Assembly (NCBI RefSeq): GCF_900103195.1
Contig: NZ_FMWU01000002.1
Coordinates: forward strand, 248,001 to 312,000
Source: Methylobacterium sp. UNC378MF
Lineage (GTDB): Bacteria > Pseudomonadota > Alphaproteobacteria > Rhizobiales > Beijerinckiaceae
Direction of reading: 5' to 3'
DNA length: 64,000 bases
Every line of letters starts with the position of its first letter. Position 1 is the stretch's first letter. A model generated the notes under the pieces. It did no database searches and was not told where the DNA came from. It saw only the letters and a list, made by a program, of their open reading frames with translations. The position numbers and the translations under genes were made by a program. Of the stretch, positions 27,060-35,279 are shown one piece after another.

Positions 27060-27544
27060 CTACCGCTTCACCAAGGTTCCCGGATTCGGCTGGACGAACA
27101 GCACGCGCAGGTCGTGATCGGGGACGTAGTCCCGGGCCCCCAGCGGAACGTGGTCGGCCCGGTCTTCCGGATGTCCGCGCGGCAGAAGCTCACGACTGCC
27201 TCCGGACTGCCCCTGTCGACCATGAGGGTGGAGCCGGCGAAGCTCGGGCTGTCGGGCTGCGGCAGCGCGAGGGCCGAGAAGCTGAGTTCCCGCCCGTCGA
27301 TCGGCAGCAACGGGAAGGCGATCCGGACCGTGCGCGGCTCCTCCACCTGATTGCGGAACAGGTACGTCACGCTGATCCGGTCGCTGGCGATCGACCGGTC
27401 CTCGCTCACCAGCACGATCCCAGGCTCGCGCCGCAGGACCAGGCCGCCAGCACCGAGTTCGGCAGCGCTGTCATTGGCGCGGGCCAGGCTCGTGAGCAGG
27501 CCGGCAGCCAGAAATGCGCCGGCGCAACGGGGCTTGGCGACCAT
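27060..27544 (-). pseudogene. DUF4424 family pseudogene (internal deletion plus frameshift)
   Basis: The N-terminus is a DUF4424 exported protein: a signal peptide, then NDSAAELGAGGLVLRREPGI and SDRISVTYLFRNQ. After about 85 residues it jumps to what I recognise as the C-terminal part of that family (MVDRGSPEAVVSFC, KTGPTTFRW), so roughly half of the expected ~330 residues is missing. The frame then shifts at a run of G/C at about 27137-27141; after a one-base correction it reads ARDYVPDHDLRVLFVQPNPG and ends at a stop at 27060. The 158-residue uncorrected frame ends in nonsense. A broken gene is the best reading. Confidence 0.7.
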
Positions 27545-27623
27545 CGAGCGGGCTCGTCGAGCGGCACCAGCCGCCTCGGCCTAGCGCACTGCGCTTGCCA
27601 GGATCTTGACGAGCCCGGCCCGC

Positions 27624-27962
27624 TCAGTTGGTGGCGCGGTCGCGCATCCGATAGGCGCCCGCGGCGTCGCGCTCGAACATCTCGGCGATGCCGGCGTGGC
27701 GCAGGGCCTCGCCCGACGTGTCGGGCAGAAGGTTCTGCTCCGACACGTAGGCGACGTATTCCGTCTCGGCGTTCTCGGCGAGCAGGTGATAGAACGGCTG
27801 ATCCTTGCGCGGCCGGACTTCCTCGGGGATCGCCAGCCACCATTCCTCGGTGTTGTCGAAGACTGGGTCGACGTCGAACACGACCCCTCGGAACGGGTAG
27901 ATCCGGTGGCGCACCACGGCGCCGATCGCGAATTTCGCGGTTCTGAGTGTTACGTCCGACAT
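27624..27962 (-). CDS. hspQ: Heat shock protein HspQ
   Basis: The 112-residue protein contains the HspQ/YccV domain: KFAIGAVVRHRIYPFRGVVF, then EEWWLAIPEEVRPRKDQPFY and AYVSEQNLLPD. In E. coli HspQ binds hemimethylated DNA, promotes DnaA degradation and acts as a specificity factor for Lon. Length is typical with a short C-terminal extension. The gene is monocistronic as far as I can see. Confidence 0.93.
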   Translation of the reverse strand: MSDVTLRTAKFAIGAVVRHRIYPFRGVVFDVDPVFDNTEEWWLAIPEEVRPRKDQPFYHLLAENAETEYVAYVSEQNLLPDTSGEALRHAGIAEMFERDAAGAYRMRDRATN

Positions 27963-28009
27963 GGTTCAACCCGTCCAGATTGGACAGATAGGTCCGATGA
28001 CGGATTGTG

Positions 28010-28408
28010 TCACCCGGTCGCCGCGGAAGTCGGCGCTTCCGCAGTGCGTGCCAGGCGGTCCCGGACGGCGATCGCCTCCGGCAGCGACCGCCACAGGACG
28101 GTCATCTCGGCGCTGCGCCCGGCCGCGTCGAGGCGCCAGTAATCCATCCCGTCGAGCCGGTGCGGGCCGGCTGTCACGCCGAAGAAGGCGGCCGCGTGCG
28201 CGGGGCCTTCCAGGATCTCGCGGATCTCGAAAGCGTCGACCGCCGCCAGCAGGGCGTCGACCACCGGCCGGATCACCGCCTTCCCGCGCACGGGCTCGAC
28301 GGCGAGCGGGGTGTTGAGCACCACCCCCTCGGCCATCTGCGCCAGCATGGCGTCCCGGTCCTTCGCCGCCAGGGCGGCCGCGAAGCCGCGAACGTGGGTG
28401 AGGTCCAT
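28010..28408 (-). CDS. NTF2-like (SnoaL-type) protein, 132 aa
   Basis: The product has the NTF2-like cone fold pattern: THVRGFAAALAAKDRDAMLA, then VEPVRGKAVIRPVVDALLAAV and a strand ending HRLDGMDYWRLDAAGR. Such proteins are small ligand-binding or isomerase-like enzymes with widely varying substrates. It starts 10 bases after the DJ-1-like gene and is clearly in its operon, suggesting a shared small-molecule pathway. No catalytic residues can be assigned. Confidence 0.8.
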   Translation of the reverse strand: MDLTHVRGFAAALAAKDRDAMLAQMAEGVVLNTPLAVEPVRGKAVIRPVVDALLAAVDAFEIREILEGPAHAAAFFGVTAGPHRLDGMDYWRLDAAGRSAEMTVLWRSLPEAIAVRDRLARTAEAPTSAATG

Positions 28409-28418
28409 CGGAAGTCTC

Positions 28419-29141
28419 CTACGGGATCCGGATACCGAGCTCGGTCGCGATCGCCCGGGCGGTGGCCTCGCGCCGGACCGTGATGTCGGCCGCCGCCGCC
28501 CGCACCCGCGCCACGATGGCCGGGGAGGCCGTGCGCGGCGTGCCGCTGTCGAACGGGGGCTCGGGGGCGTACTGCATGCCGAGCTGGATGGTCCGGGCGG
28601 CCTCCTCGCCGCGCAGCGCGGCGGCGAGTTGCAGCGCCCCGTCGATGCCCGCGGTGACGCCGGCCGCGAACACCCAGGTGCGGTCGTCCGCGTCGCGGTC
28701 GATTACCACGCGTGCGTCCACCGGCTCGGCGCCGAAGAACGGGAGGAGGTGCACGGCGTTCCAGTAGGTCGTGGCCCGCCGCCCGACCAGCAGGCCGGCC
28801 GCGCCGAGGACGAGGGCGCCGGTGCAGACCGAGAGGACGTGGCCGGCCCCGGCCACCTGGTCGCGGATCCAGCCGAGCACGGCCGCGTCCCGCATCAGGG
28901 CCTCCTGGCCCGTGCCGCCCGGGACGTGCAGCACGTCGAGCCGCGGGGCCTCCGCGAGCGTGGCATCCGGCAGCATCCGGAGGCCGCGGACGTCGCGGAC
29001 GGGCTCCGGGCCCGGCGCGTAGACCCGGTAGGTGCTGTTGGGCACCCGGGAGAGGACCTCGAACGGGCCGGTGAGGTCGATCTGGTCGAGCCCCTCGAAC
29101 AAGAGCGAGCCGATCTGCAGGTGAGTGTCGGGCGGGATCAT
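28419..29141 (-). CDS. DJ-1/PfpI-family protein, isonitrile hydratase-like
   Basis: The 240-residue protein has the DJ-1/PfpI fold: LLFEGLDQIDLTGPFEVL at the start, and the nucleophile-elbow Cys in HVLSVCTGALVLGAAGLL. The Thr after Cys and the later ATTYWN match isonitrile (isocyanide) hydratases, which convert isonitriles to N-substituted formamides. An extended C-terminal segment (VRREATARAIATELGIRIP) is present. It is transcribed divergently from a GlxA-type regulator and followed by an NTF2-like gene, so a regulated detoxification unit is likely. The substrate is inferred. Confidence 0.82.
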   Translation of the reverse strand: MIPPDTHLQIGSLLFEGLDQIDLTGPFEVLSRVPNSTYRVYAPGPEPVRDVRGLRMLPDATLAEAPRLDVLHVPGGTGQEALMRDAAVLGWIRDQVAGAGHVLSVCTGALVLGAAGLLVGRRATTYWNAVHLLPFFGAEPVDARVVIDRDADDRTWVFAAGVTAGIDGALQLAAALRGEEAARTIQLGMQYAPEPPFDSGTPRTASPAIVARVRAAAADITVRREATARAIATELGIRIP

Positions 29142-29195
29142 TCCGAAGCCTCCGTGGTGGACAGGAAGACCCTACCGCGTCAGGATCTGGCCGAA

Positions 29196-30179
29196 ATGCC
29201 AAAGACCCCTCGTTCCTCGCCAGATGCGCCGCGGCCGGTCGAGGTGCTGGCCTTCCCGGCGGTGCAGCTCCTCGACGTGGCCGGGCCGCTCCAGGTCTTC
29301 GCCACCGCCAACGAGCACGGCGGCGCCGGGATACCCTACGCGCCGCGGGTGATCGCGGCCGGCGACCCGGGGCTCACCGCCTCGGCCGGCCTGCGGCTGG
29401 TGGCCGACCCGCTGCCGGATCCCGACGCGCCGGTGGACACGCTGGTGATCGCGGGCGGCCCCGGCGTCGTCGCGGCCTGCGACGACGCCGCCCTGGTGGC
29501 CTGGGTGCGGGCGCGGGCGGGCCAAGCCCGCCGGGTCGCCTCGGTTTGCACCGGCGCGTTCCTGCTCGGGGCGGCGGGGCTCCTCGACGGGCGGCGGGCC
29601 GTGACCCACTGGAAGCATTGCGGCGCGCTCGCCGCACGCTACCCGCAGGCCCGGATCGAGCCAGACCCGATCTTCGTGCGCGACGGCCCGGTCTGGTCCT
29701 CGGCGGGGGTCACGGCGGGCATCGACCTGACCCTGGCGCTCGTCGAGGAGGATCTCGGCCGCGCGACCACCCTTGCGGTGGCGCGCCACCTCGTGATGTT
29801 CCTCAAGCGCCCCGGCGGGCAGGCGCAGTTCAGCGCAGCGCTGGCCCTGCAGGCGGGCGAGGAGCGGTTCGGGCGGCTCCACGCCCACATCGCCGACAAC
29901 CTGGCGGGCGACCTGTCGCTGCCGGCGCTCGCCGCGGCGGCCGGGATGAGCGCGCGCAGCCTGAGCCGGCACTATCTGGAGGCGACCGGCCTGACCCCCG
30001 CGAAGGCCGTGGAGCGCCTGCGGGTCGAGGCGGCCCGGCGCGCGCTCGCCGAGACGGCGCAGCCGGTGAAGCGCGTCGCCCGGACCTGCGGCTTCGGCTC
30101 CGAGGAGACGATGCGGCGCAGCTTCCTGCGGCACGTCGCGGCGACGCCGCAGGAGTACCGGGCGCGGTTCGGCAGGTGA
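29196..30179 (+). CDS. GlxA-type AraC regulator with DJ-1 domain
   Basis: The 327-residue regulator joins an N-terminal DJ-1/PfpI-like ligand domain (VEVLAFPAVQLLDVAGPLQV; Cys motif VASVCTGAFLLGAAGLLD) to a C-terminal AraC DNA-binding domain (LSLPALAAAAGMSARSLSRH and RTCGFGSEETMRRSFLRHV). Its ligand domain resembles the neighbouring DJ-1 enzyme, with which it is divergent across about 55 bases. The likely model is that it senses the same class of molecule and controls the enzyme gene. The chosen ATG is the first at a normal distance from the domain. Confidence 0.9.
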   Translation: MPKTPRSSPDAPRPVEVLAFPAVQLLDVAGPLQVFATANEHGGAGIPYAPRVIAAGDPGLTASAGLRLVADPLPDPDAPVDTLVIAGGPGVVAACDDAALVAWVRARAGQARRVASVCTGAFLLGAAGLLDGRRAVTHWKHCGALAARYPQARIEPDPIFVRDGPVWSSAGVTAGIDLTLALVEEDLGRATTLAVARHLVMFLKRPGGQAQFSAALALQAGEERFGRLHAHIADNLAGDLSLPALAAAAGMSARSLSRHYLEATGLTPAKAVERLRVEAARRALAETAQPVKRVARTCGFGSEETMRRSFLRHVAATPQEYRARFGR

Positions 30180-30183
30180 GGTG

Positions 30184-30537
30184 TCAGACCGTGTCGCGGC
30201 GTTCGAGGGCCGCCAGGATCGTCTCGCGCACGCCGTCGCGATGGTCGTGGATGTCCCCGTTCGGGATGCGGAGCAGGGCGAAGCCGAGCGATTCGAGGAT
30301 CGCGGTCCGCGCGGCATCCCGGGCGATCTCGCCGGCGGTCGAGTGCGTTGCCCCGTCGACCTCGACGATGAGTCTGGCCTCTACGCAGGCGAAGTCGACG
30401 ACGAACCGGTCGATCGGGTGCTGGCGGCGGAATTTCCAGCCGTTGAGCGCGCGATTGCGCAACACGCGCCACAGCTCGGCCTCGGCGCTTGTTTGCGCGC
30501 GCCGCAGGCTGCGGGCGCGCGGGATCGATCTGCTCAC
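30184..30537 (-). CDS. DUF559 (VSR-endonuclease-like) protein
   Basis: The 117-residue product has the DUF559 core: AELWRVLRNRALNGWKFRRQ, then IDRFVVDFACVEARLIVEVD, where Asp and Glu form the PD-(D/E)xK-type metal site, and a charged C-terminus. Relatives are Vsr-like endonuclease-fold proteins of unknown job, very common and often dispersed. The frame is open upstream through a repeat element, but the GTG at 30537 gives the family's usual length and avoids the repeat. It lies tail to tail with the AraC-type gene. Confidence 0.8.
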   Translation of the reverse strand: MSRSIPRARSLRRAQTSAEAELWRVLRNRALNGWKFRRQHPIDRFVVDFACVEARLIVEVDGATHSTAGEIARDAARTAILESLGFALLRIPNGDIHDHRDGVRETILAALERRDTV

Positions 30538-30658
30538 CGCGCGGTTCCGGCAACGCAGTTGCGGACCCGGTAAATTATACGGAGGCCTCGCTTGCGCGGG
30601 CCTGACCCGACGACGCGCTCGGGTCCGCGACGACGCCGGTCCAGACCGGCGCGACGCG

Positions 30659-30860
30659 TCCCTCTCCCGTGCGGGAGAGGGTTGGGGTGAGGGACGAGAA
30701 CGCCCAGGATCAAGCACGTGATCGACGTGCCGACAGGGCGCGCTTATTCCGGACAGACCTGATCCCTCACCCTGTCCGTCTCCCGACGGATCTCGGGCCT
30801 GCCCGAGATCCGCCCTGAGAAGCCCAAGTCGGGCAAGCCCGACTTGGGTGGAGAGGGGAC
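30659..30860. repeat. CCCTCTCCCG palindromic repeat element
   Basis: The left part reads CCCTCTCCCGTGCGGGAGAG followed by GGTTGGGGTGAGGG; the right part has CCCTCACCCTGTCC and several hairpins (GATCTCGGGC/GCCCGAGATC, AAGTCGGGC/GCCCGACTT) ending GGAGAGGGG. The outer arms are inverted copies. This is the dispersed repeat seen again at 39080 and, diverged, at 35094. It overlaps the open upstream part of the DUF559 frame. Confidence 0.75.
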
Positions 30861-30914
30861 CCGCGCTTCGTCCCGTCGCCGCGGCGCACACGACGCCCGA
30901 GTCCGGCAGCGCGC

Positions 30915-31964
30915 TCACCCCAGCTTGTAGACCGCTGCCAGATCCGGGTCCTTCGCGGCCACCAGCCGGGCGAGGTCCACGATGACCTTGGCCTGCTTCC
31001 AGGTGGCGTCGTCCTGCATCTTGCCGTCGAGCATCACCGCCCCGGTGCCGTCCGGCATGGCCTCGACGATCCGGGCCGCGAAGGCCACCTCGGCCGGGTC
31101 GGGGGCGAAGACCCGCTTAGCGATCGCCACCTGGCTCGGATGCAGCGTCCAGGCGCCGGCGCAGCCCATCAGGAAGGCGTTGCGGAACTGCGCCTCGCAG
31201 GCCGCGCCGTCGGAGAAGTCGCCGAACGGGCCGTAGAAGGCCTTGATGCCGTTGGCCATGCAGGCATCGACCATTTTTCCGATCGTGTAGTGCCAGAGAT
31301 CCTGCTGTGCCGTGGCGCGGGGGGCATCGCCGGAGGGGTCGCTGAGCACCCGGTAATCCGGGTGGCCGCCGCCGACCCGGGTGGTCTTCATGCCGCGCGA
31401 CGCCGCGAGATCCGCCGGCCCGAGGCTCATGCCGTGCATCCGCGGCGAGGCCGACGCGATGGCGTCGACGTTGGCCACGCCCTCGGCGGTCTCCAGGATC
31501 GCGTGGACCAGGATCGGCTTCGTCACGCCGTGGCGCGCCTCGAGCTGGGCGAGCACCTGGTCGATGTAGTGGATGTCCCACGGCCCCTCGACCTTGGGCA
31601 CCATCACCACGTCGAGCTTGTCGCCGACCTCGGCCACGATCGTGAACAGGTCGTCCAAGATCCAGGGCGAGTTGAGGGCGTTAATCCGGGTCCAGAGGCC
31701 GGTGCCGGTGGCGGCGAAGTCGGTGGCCTGGGCCATGGCCACGAAACCTTTGCGGGCCGCCTCCTTCTGGTCGGCTGGGACCGCGTCCTCCAGGTTGCCC
31801 AGCACCACGTCGACGGTCCCGGCGAGCTCCGGCACGCGGGCGCGGACCTTGTCGTTGTGGGGCGGCACGAAGTGGATCATCCGCTCCAGCCGTACCGGCA
31901 GCTCGCGGAACGGGGCCGGCGCGCCGGTGGCGAGGGGCTGGAAGAAGCGGCGGGGCAGTTTCAT
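30915..31964 (-). CDS. HpcH/HpaI-type CoA-ester lyase (malyl-CoA lyase-like)
   Basis: The 349-residue protein belongs to the citrate lyase beta/malyl-CoA lyase superfamily, metal-dependent enzymes that split beta-hydroxyacyl-CoA or related substrates. Landmarks are [18 protein letters not shown] (acidic metal-site motif), [39 protein letters not shown] and the C-terminal [16 protein letters not shown]. Its [14 protein letters not shown] opening marks a subgroup distinct from the serine-cycle malyl-CoA lyase MclA as I remember it. Exact substrate is not certain. AGAGG precedes the ATG. Confidence 0.88.
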   Translation of the reverse strand: MKLPRRFFQPLATGAPAPFRELPVRLERMIHFVPPHNDKVRARVPELAGTVDVVLGNLEDAVPADQKEAARKGFVAMAQATDFAATGTGLWTRINALNSPWILDDLFTIVAEVGDKLDVVMVPKVEGPWDIHYIDQVLAQLEARHGVTKPILVHAILETAEGVANVDAIASASPRMHGMSLGPADLAASRGMKTTRVGGGHPDYRVLSDPSGDAPRATAQQDLWHYTIGKMVDACMANGIKAFYGPFGDFSDGAACEAQFRNAFLMGCAGAWTLHPSQVAIAKRVFAPDPAEVAFAARIVEAMPDGTGAVMLDGKMQDDATWKQAKVIVDLARLVAAKDPDLAAVYKLG

Positions 31965-32105
31965 CGGGTGCCTCTTGTCAGGGCTGGCGTCTGAGCCCCG
32001 TTAAGGCAGCATAGGCGGGCGCGTAAAGCCGCGCCGCGCCAAAGTGATCTCGGACTTTCGTGATCTCGGACGTTCGGCCCAGCGCGCCTCCGGGGCCGCC
32101 GATCC

Positions 32106-33467
32106 TCAGCCCCGGCCGCCCCGGCGGCCGATCATGCCGATCCGGTTGAGGATGCCGCCGGCCTCGCTGCCGGCGACCACCACGAGGCGCCGGACCTCGC
32201 CCCGCAGGAAGGCCTGCAGGAAGCGGTTGTAGTCGCGGAACGAGACGCAGCCGTTCGAGGCGCCGGGCTGCCGCAGCATGTAGGTGTGGGCCAGCAGGCC
32301 GTCGCGGCCGTGGATCGCGGCGCTGCCCCCGACCGGATTGAGACGGATCGCCCGGACCCCGTGGAACAGGCGCTCGCGCTCGGTCAGCGTGTAGGTGCCG
32401 GGCGGGGTCGAGCCGCGCATGCGCAGGTGGACGTAGCGCGGGTTGTCCATGGCCTCGCCGAGGCCGGAATGGGCCTCCAGCACCTCGCCGGAGGGCAGCG
32501 TCACCGTGCGGGCGCTGATGTCGTAGACGGCCGTGCCGGCCACCGAATCGGGCTCCGGGCTGATCCGGGTGCGCGGCGCCTCCTGCGGCAGGGCGTCCGG
32601 GCTGGCATAGGCCAGCACCTGACGGGGCTCCTGACGGTTGTCCTGAGACGGCGCGGCGGCACCGACCCCGAACAGCTTCTCGAAGAAGGACGGCTCCTCG
32701 GCCATCGCGGCGCGGAACACGTCGCGGGTCCGGGGCAGGGCGCGGCTCGCCACCCGCGCGGGCGCCGCCGCCGGCGCGCGCCGCAACTCGGGCGGGCGCG
32801 CCACCGGCAGCGGCACGAGGGCGGACGCGGAAGCGAGGGCGGCGGGGCTGGGCTCGGCCGCGGCCATCCGGACCGACGCCCCTGTCCCTTTCTCGGCACC
32901 CTTCTCGCCGGCTTTCTCGGCGGCCTTGTCCGCCGCTCTCTCCGCGGCCCTGGCCTGGGAAATCCGGACCTGGGCGGTCCGCACCCGCTCCGCCTGGGCG
33001 ACCTGCCGGGCGATCTCCCGGACCGCCGGGGACGGCGCGGCGGCGGCGATCTGGAAGCCGGCGGCCGGCGGGGCCTCGCCCCCGAAGGCCGTGGCGGTGC
33101 CGGAGCCCAGCGCCGGGCTCCGGTCGAGCATCCAGGCGAGGCTCGGCCGCGGCGCCGCCACGGCCTGCGGGACCGTCGCGGCGGCCGGCCCGGCCGCCGC
33201 GACGGTCTCCGCGTCGGGGCGGCCGGGCCCCTGCGGGTGGCTGAACACGGCCCAGCCGGCCAGGGTTGCGCCGGTGAGGGCGATGAGTGCCGTCAGCCGG
33301 GCGCGGCGACGGGCGCGCCGCATGGCGCTGGGGAACGGCGCCCGGGTGCGGACGACCGGATCGTAGGCGGTCTCAACGTAGGTGAGGCGCGGGGGCGCCG
33401 GTCGCACCGGTTCCGCGCTCGGATACGCGGTCTGGAACGCGGCTTGGGACAACGCAGCCTGGGCCAT
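32106..33467 (-). CDS. DUF2778 (L,D-transpeptidase-like) membrane-anchored protein
   Basis: The 453-residue protein has one membrane helix (about 55-75; LTALIALTGATLAGWAVF), a long Ala/Pro/Lys-rich linker with a KAAEKAGEKGAEKG stretch, and a C-terminal DUF2778 domain at about 300-440. That domain shows SGEVLEAHSGLGEAMDNPRY, MRGSTPPGTYTLTERERLFH, AIHGRDGLLAHTYML and the nucleophile SNGCVSFRDY. The fold is related to L,D-transpeptidases, and family members (Tlde1-like) act on peptidoglycan tetrapeptides. Here it is anchored, so a housekeeping wall enzyme is more likely than a toxin. Confidence 0.82.
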   Translation of the reverse strand: MAQAALSQAAFQTAYPSAEPVRPAPPRLTYVETAYDPVVRTRAPFPSAMRRARRRARLTALIALTGATLAGWAVFSHPQGPGRPDAETVAAAGPAAATVPQAVAAPRPSLAWMLDRSPALGSGTATAFGGEAPPAAGFQIAAAAPSPAVREIARQVAQAERVRTAQVRISQARAAERAADKAAEKAGEKGAEKGTGASVRMAAAEPSPAALASASALVPLPVARPPELRRAPAAAPARVASRALPRTRDVFRAAMAEEPSFFEKLFGVGAAAPSQDNRQEPRQVLAYASPDALPQEAPRTRISPEPDSVAGTAVYDISARTVTLPSGEVLEAHSGLGEAMDNPRYVHLRMRGSTPPGTYTLTERERLFHGVRAIRLNPVGGSAAIHGRDGLLAHTYMLRQPGASNGCVSFRDYNRFLQAFLRGEVRRLVVVAGSEAGGILNRIGMIGRRGGRG

Positions 33468-33653
33468 TCGGGAACTCGCGTACGCGCTTCCCCTGGGCAG
33501 CCGTCGCCGTTCGCCCGCGAAAGCCGTTTTCGCGCACGTGGCCCGGGTCGCCCGTCTGGGGAGGACATCAACCGTCCCCCCATTAAGCCGCGGTGTGGTT
33601 AATCCCCGCTAAAGAGACAGTTTCCGCGCGCGTTCCCGTGTTGGGACACAGCT

Positions 33654-34994
33654 TCAGGTGGCCCGACCGGGCGCGTCCACAGGCGCCTCCATCGGCCCGT
33701 GGCGGCGCGCGACCAGCAGGCAGAGCAGGGCCACCGGCACGCCGATCAGGGACGTCCCGACGAAGAACCACGCGAAGCCGGTCCACTCGATCACGAAGCC
33801 CGAGAACCCGGCGAGCAGGCTACCGGGCAGGGCGCAGAGCGAGGTCAGCAGGGCGTACTGGCTCGCCGCATGCGCGGTGGCGGAGAGCCGCGACATGTAG
33901 GTGATCAGCACGATCGACGCGAAGGCGTAGGCGAAGCCGTCGATTCCCACGGTCAGCGCGAAGGTCCAGAACGCCGCCCCGCCATGGCCGCCGTGCCAAG
34001 CGAGATAGGCCAGCGCGAGGTGCGAGGCCGAGGCCGTCACGGTGCCGATGAGCAGGCTCGCCATCATGCCGATCCGCGGGATGATGGCGCTGGCCAGGAA
34101 GGTGCCGCCCAGCGCGATCCAGAAGCCGAACAGCTTGGTCACGGTGGCGATGTCGGTGTTGGAATAGCCCAGCGTCTTGAACAGCGGGATCGCCATGGCG
34201 TTCGAGACGTAGCCGGGCATCCGGAAGCCCGCGACCAGCGCCAGCACCGGCACGGCGAGCGGCCCGAGCCGCGCGAGGAGGTCGCGGATCGGCGCCCAGA
34301 CGGTCTCGACGAAGCCGCCGGTCGCCGGCGTCTCGGGGGCAGGGGGCTCGGGCGCCAGCAGGGCCGCGACCGTGCCCGGCGCCATCAGCGCCGCCATGCA
34401 CAGGTAGGCGGCGCGCCAGCCATACGCGTCGGAGAGGTAGAGGGCGCCCGCACCCGCCGCGAGGTTGCCGATCCGGTAGCCGATCTCCGACCACGACGAC
34501 ATCAGCGCCTGCTGCTCGGGGGGCGCGGCGGTGATGCGCCAACCGTCGATGACCACGTCCTGGGTGGCGCCCGCGACCCCGAGCGCCAGGGAGAACGCCA
34601 CCGTCCAGGCGAGCCAGTGGGCCGGGTCGCCGAAGGCGACGCCCGCGAGCGCCAGGGCGACGAGGATCTGCGTGGCGACGATCCAGCCGCGGCGGCGCCC
34701 GAGCCAGCGGCCCAGCAGCGGCGCGTCGTGGCGGTCGAGGAACGGCGCCCAGAGGAACTTGAGCTTGTAGGCGATGGTCAGCTCGCTCATCAGCCCGATC
34801 GTGGCGAGCGGCACCTTCGCCTGGACGAGCCATGCCGACTGCGTCGCGTAGACGAGCAGGAACGGGATGCCCTGCGCGAAACCGAGCCCGAGCACCGCGG
34901 CGACGCGCCGGTCAGTGAACAGCGGCGTGAGGAAGGCGCCTGTTCCGGCCTTCACCGGCTCGGGCACGCCGGTGACCTGCGCCGGGTTTGCCAT
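33654..34994 (-). CDS. ampG: AmpG-like muropeptide MFS permease
   Basis: The 446-residue, 12-helix major facilitator protein resembles AmpG, which imports anhydro-muropeptides for cell-wall recycling. Markers are LGFAQGIPFLLVYATQSAWL, LKFLWAPFLDRHDAPLLGRW with RRRGWIVATQ, GATQDVVIDGWRITA and the C-terminal DGFAYAFASIVLITYMSRLS. It is upstream of the DUF2778 gene on the same strand, separated by 186 bases. Both are peptidoglycan-related, which supports the assignment. Confidence 0.86.
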   Translation of the reverse strand: MANPAQVTGVPEPVKAGTGAFLTPLFTDRRVAAVLGLGFAQGIPFLLVYATQSAWLVQAKVPLATIGLMSELTIAYKLKFLWAPFLDRHDAPLLGRWLGRRRGWIVATQILVALALAGVAFGDPAHWLAWTVAFSLALGVAGATQDVVIDGWRITAAPPEQQALMSSWSEIGYRIGNLAAGAGALYLSDAYGWRAAYLCMAALMAPGTVAALLAPEPPAPETPATGGFVETVWAPIRDLLARLGPLAVPVLALVAGFRMPGYVSNAMAIPLFKTLGYSNTDIATVTKLFGFWIALGGTFLASAIIPRIGMMASLLIGTVTASASHLALAYLAWHGGHGGAAFWTFALTVGIDGFAYAFASIVLITYMSRLSATAHAASQYALLTSLCALPGSLLAGFSGFVIEWTGFAWFFVGTSLIGVPVALLCLLVARRHGPMEAPVDAPGRAT

Positions 34995-35093
34995 CCACGC
35001 GTCTCCTGGGCTTTGGGGAGGAGAGAGCAGAGATGCGTCGAGCGTGCAACGATCGCGCGACTGTCGCCCTAATCCTGAAAGGAGGGCGCTTTT

Positions 35094-35207
35094 CCCCTCC
35101 CCCTTGCGGGGAAGGGCTTGGGGTGGGGGTGGTTCAGGATAAAGCGTCTCGGTGCCGTCTGCACCACCCCACCTCCAACTCCTCTTCGCAAGGGGGAGGA
35201 GAGAGCC
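35094..35207. repeat. Diverged CCCCTCCCC palindromic repeat
   Basis: CCCCTCCCCCTTGCGGGGAAGGG with TTGGGGTGGGGGTGG at the left, and CCCCACCTCC with CTCTTCGCAAGGGGGAGGAG at the right, form an imperfect inverted repeat about 110 bases long between ampG and mfd. It belongs to the same broad class of dispersed element as 39080-39175 but is diverged. Confidence 0.6.
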
Positions 35208-35279
35208 CAGCGGCTAGATAGGTGTGAATATCGTAGCGATGAGGGGGCAGGTGGGAGGAGCGTTACTCGGCCTGCCCCT

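Noticed and set aside
32044-32071. Direct repeat GTGATCTCGGAC twice with 16-base period
   Set aside because: Only two copies of 12 bases in a short spacer; probably local duplication without function.
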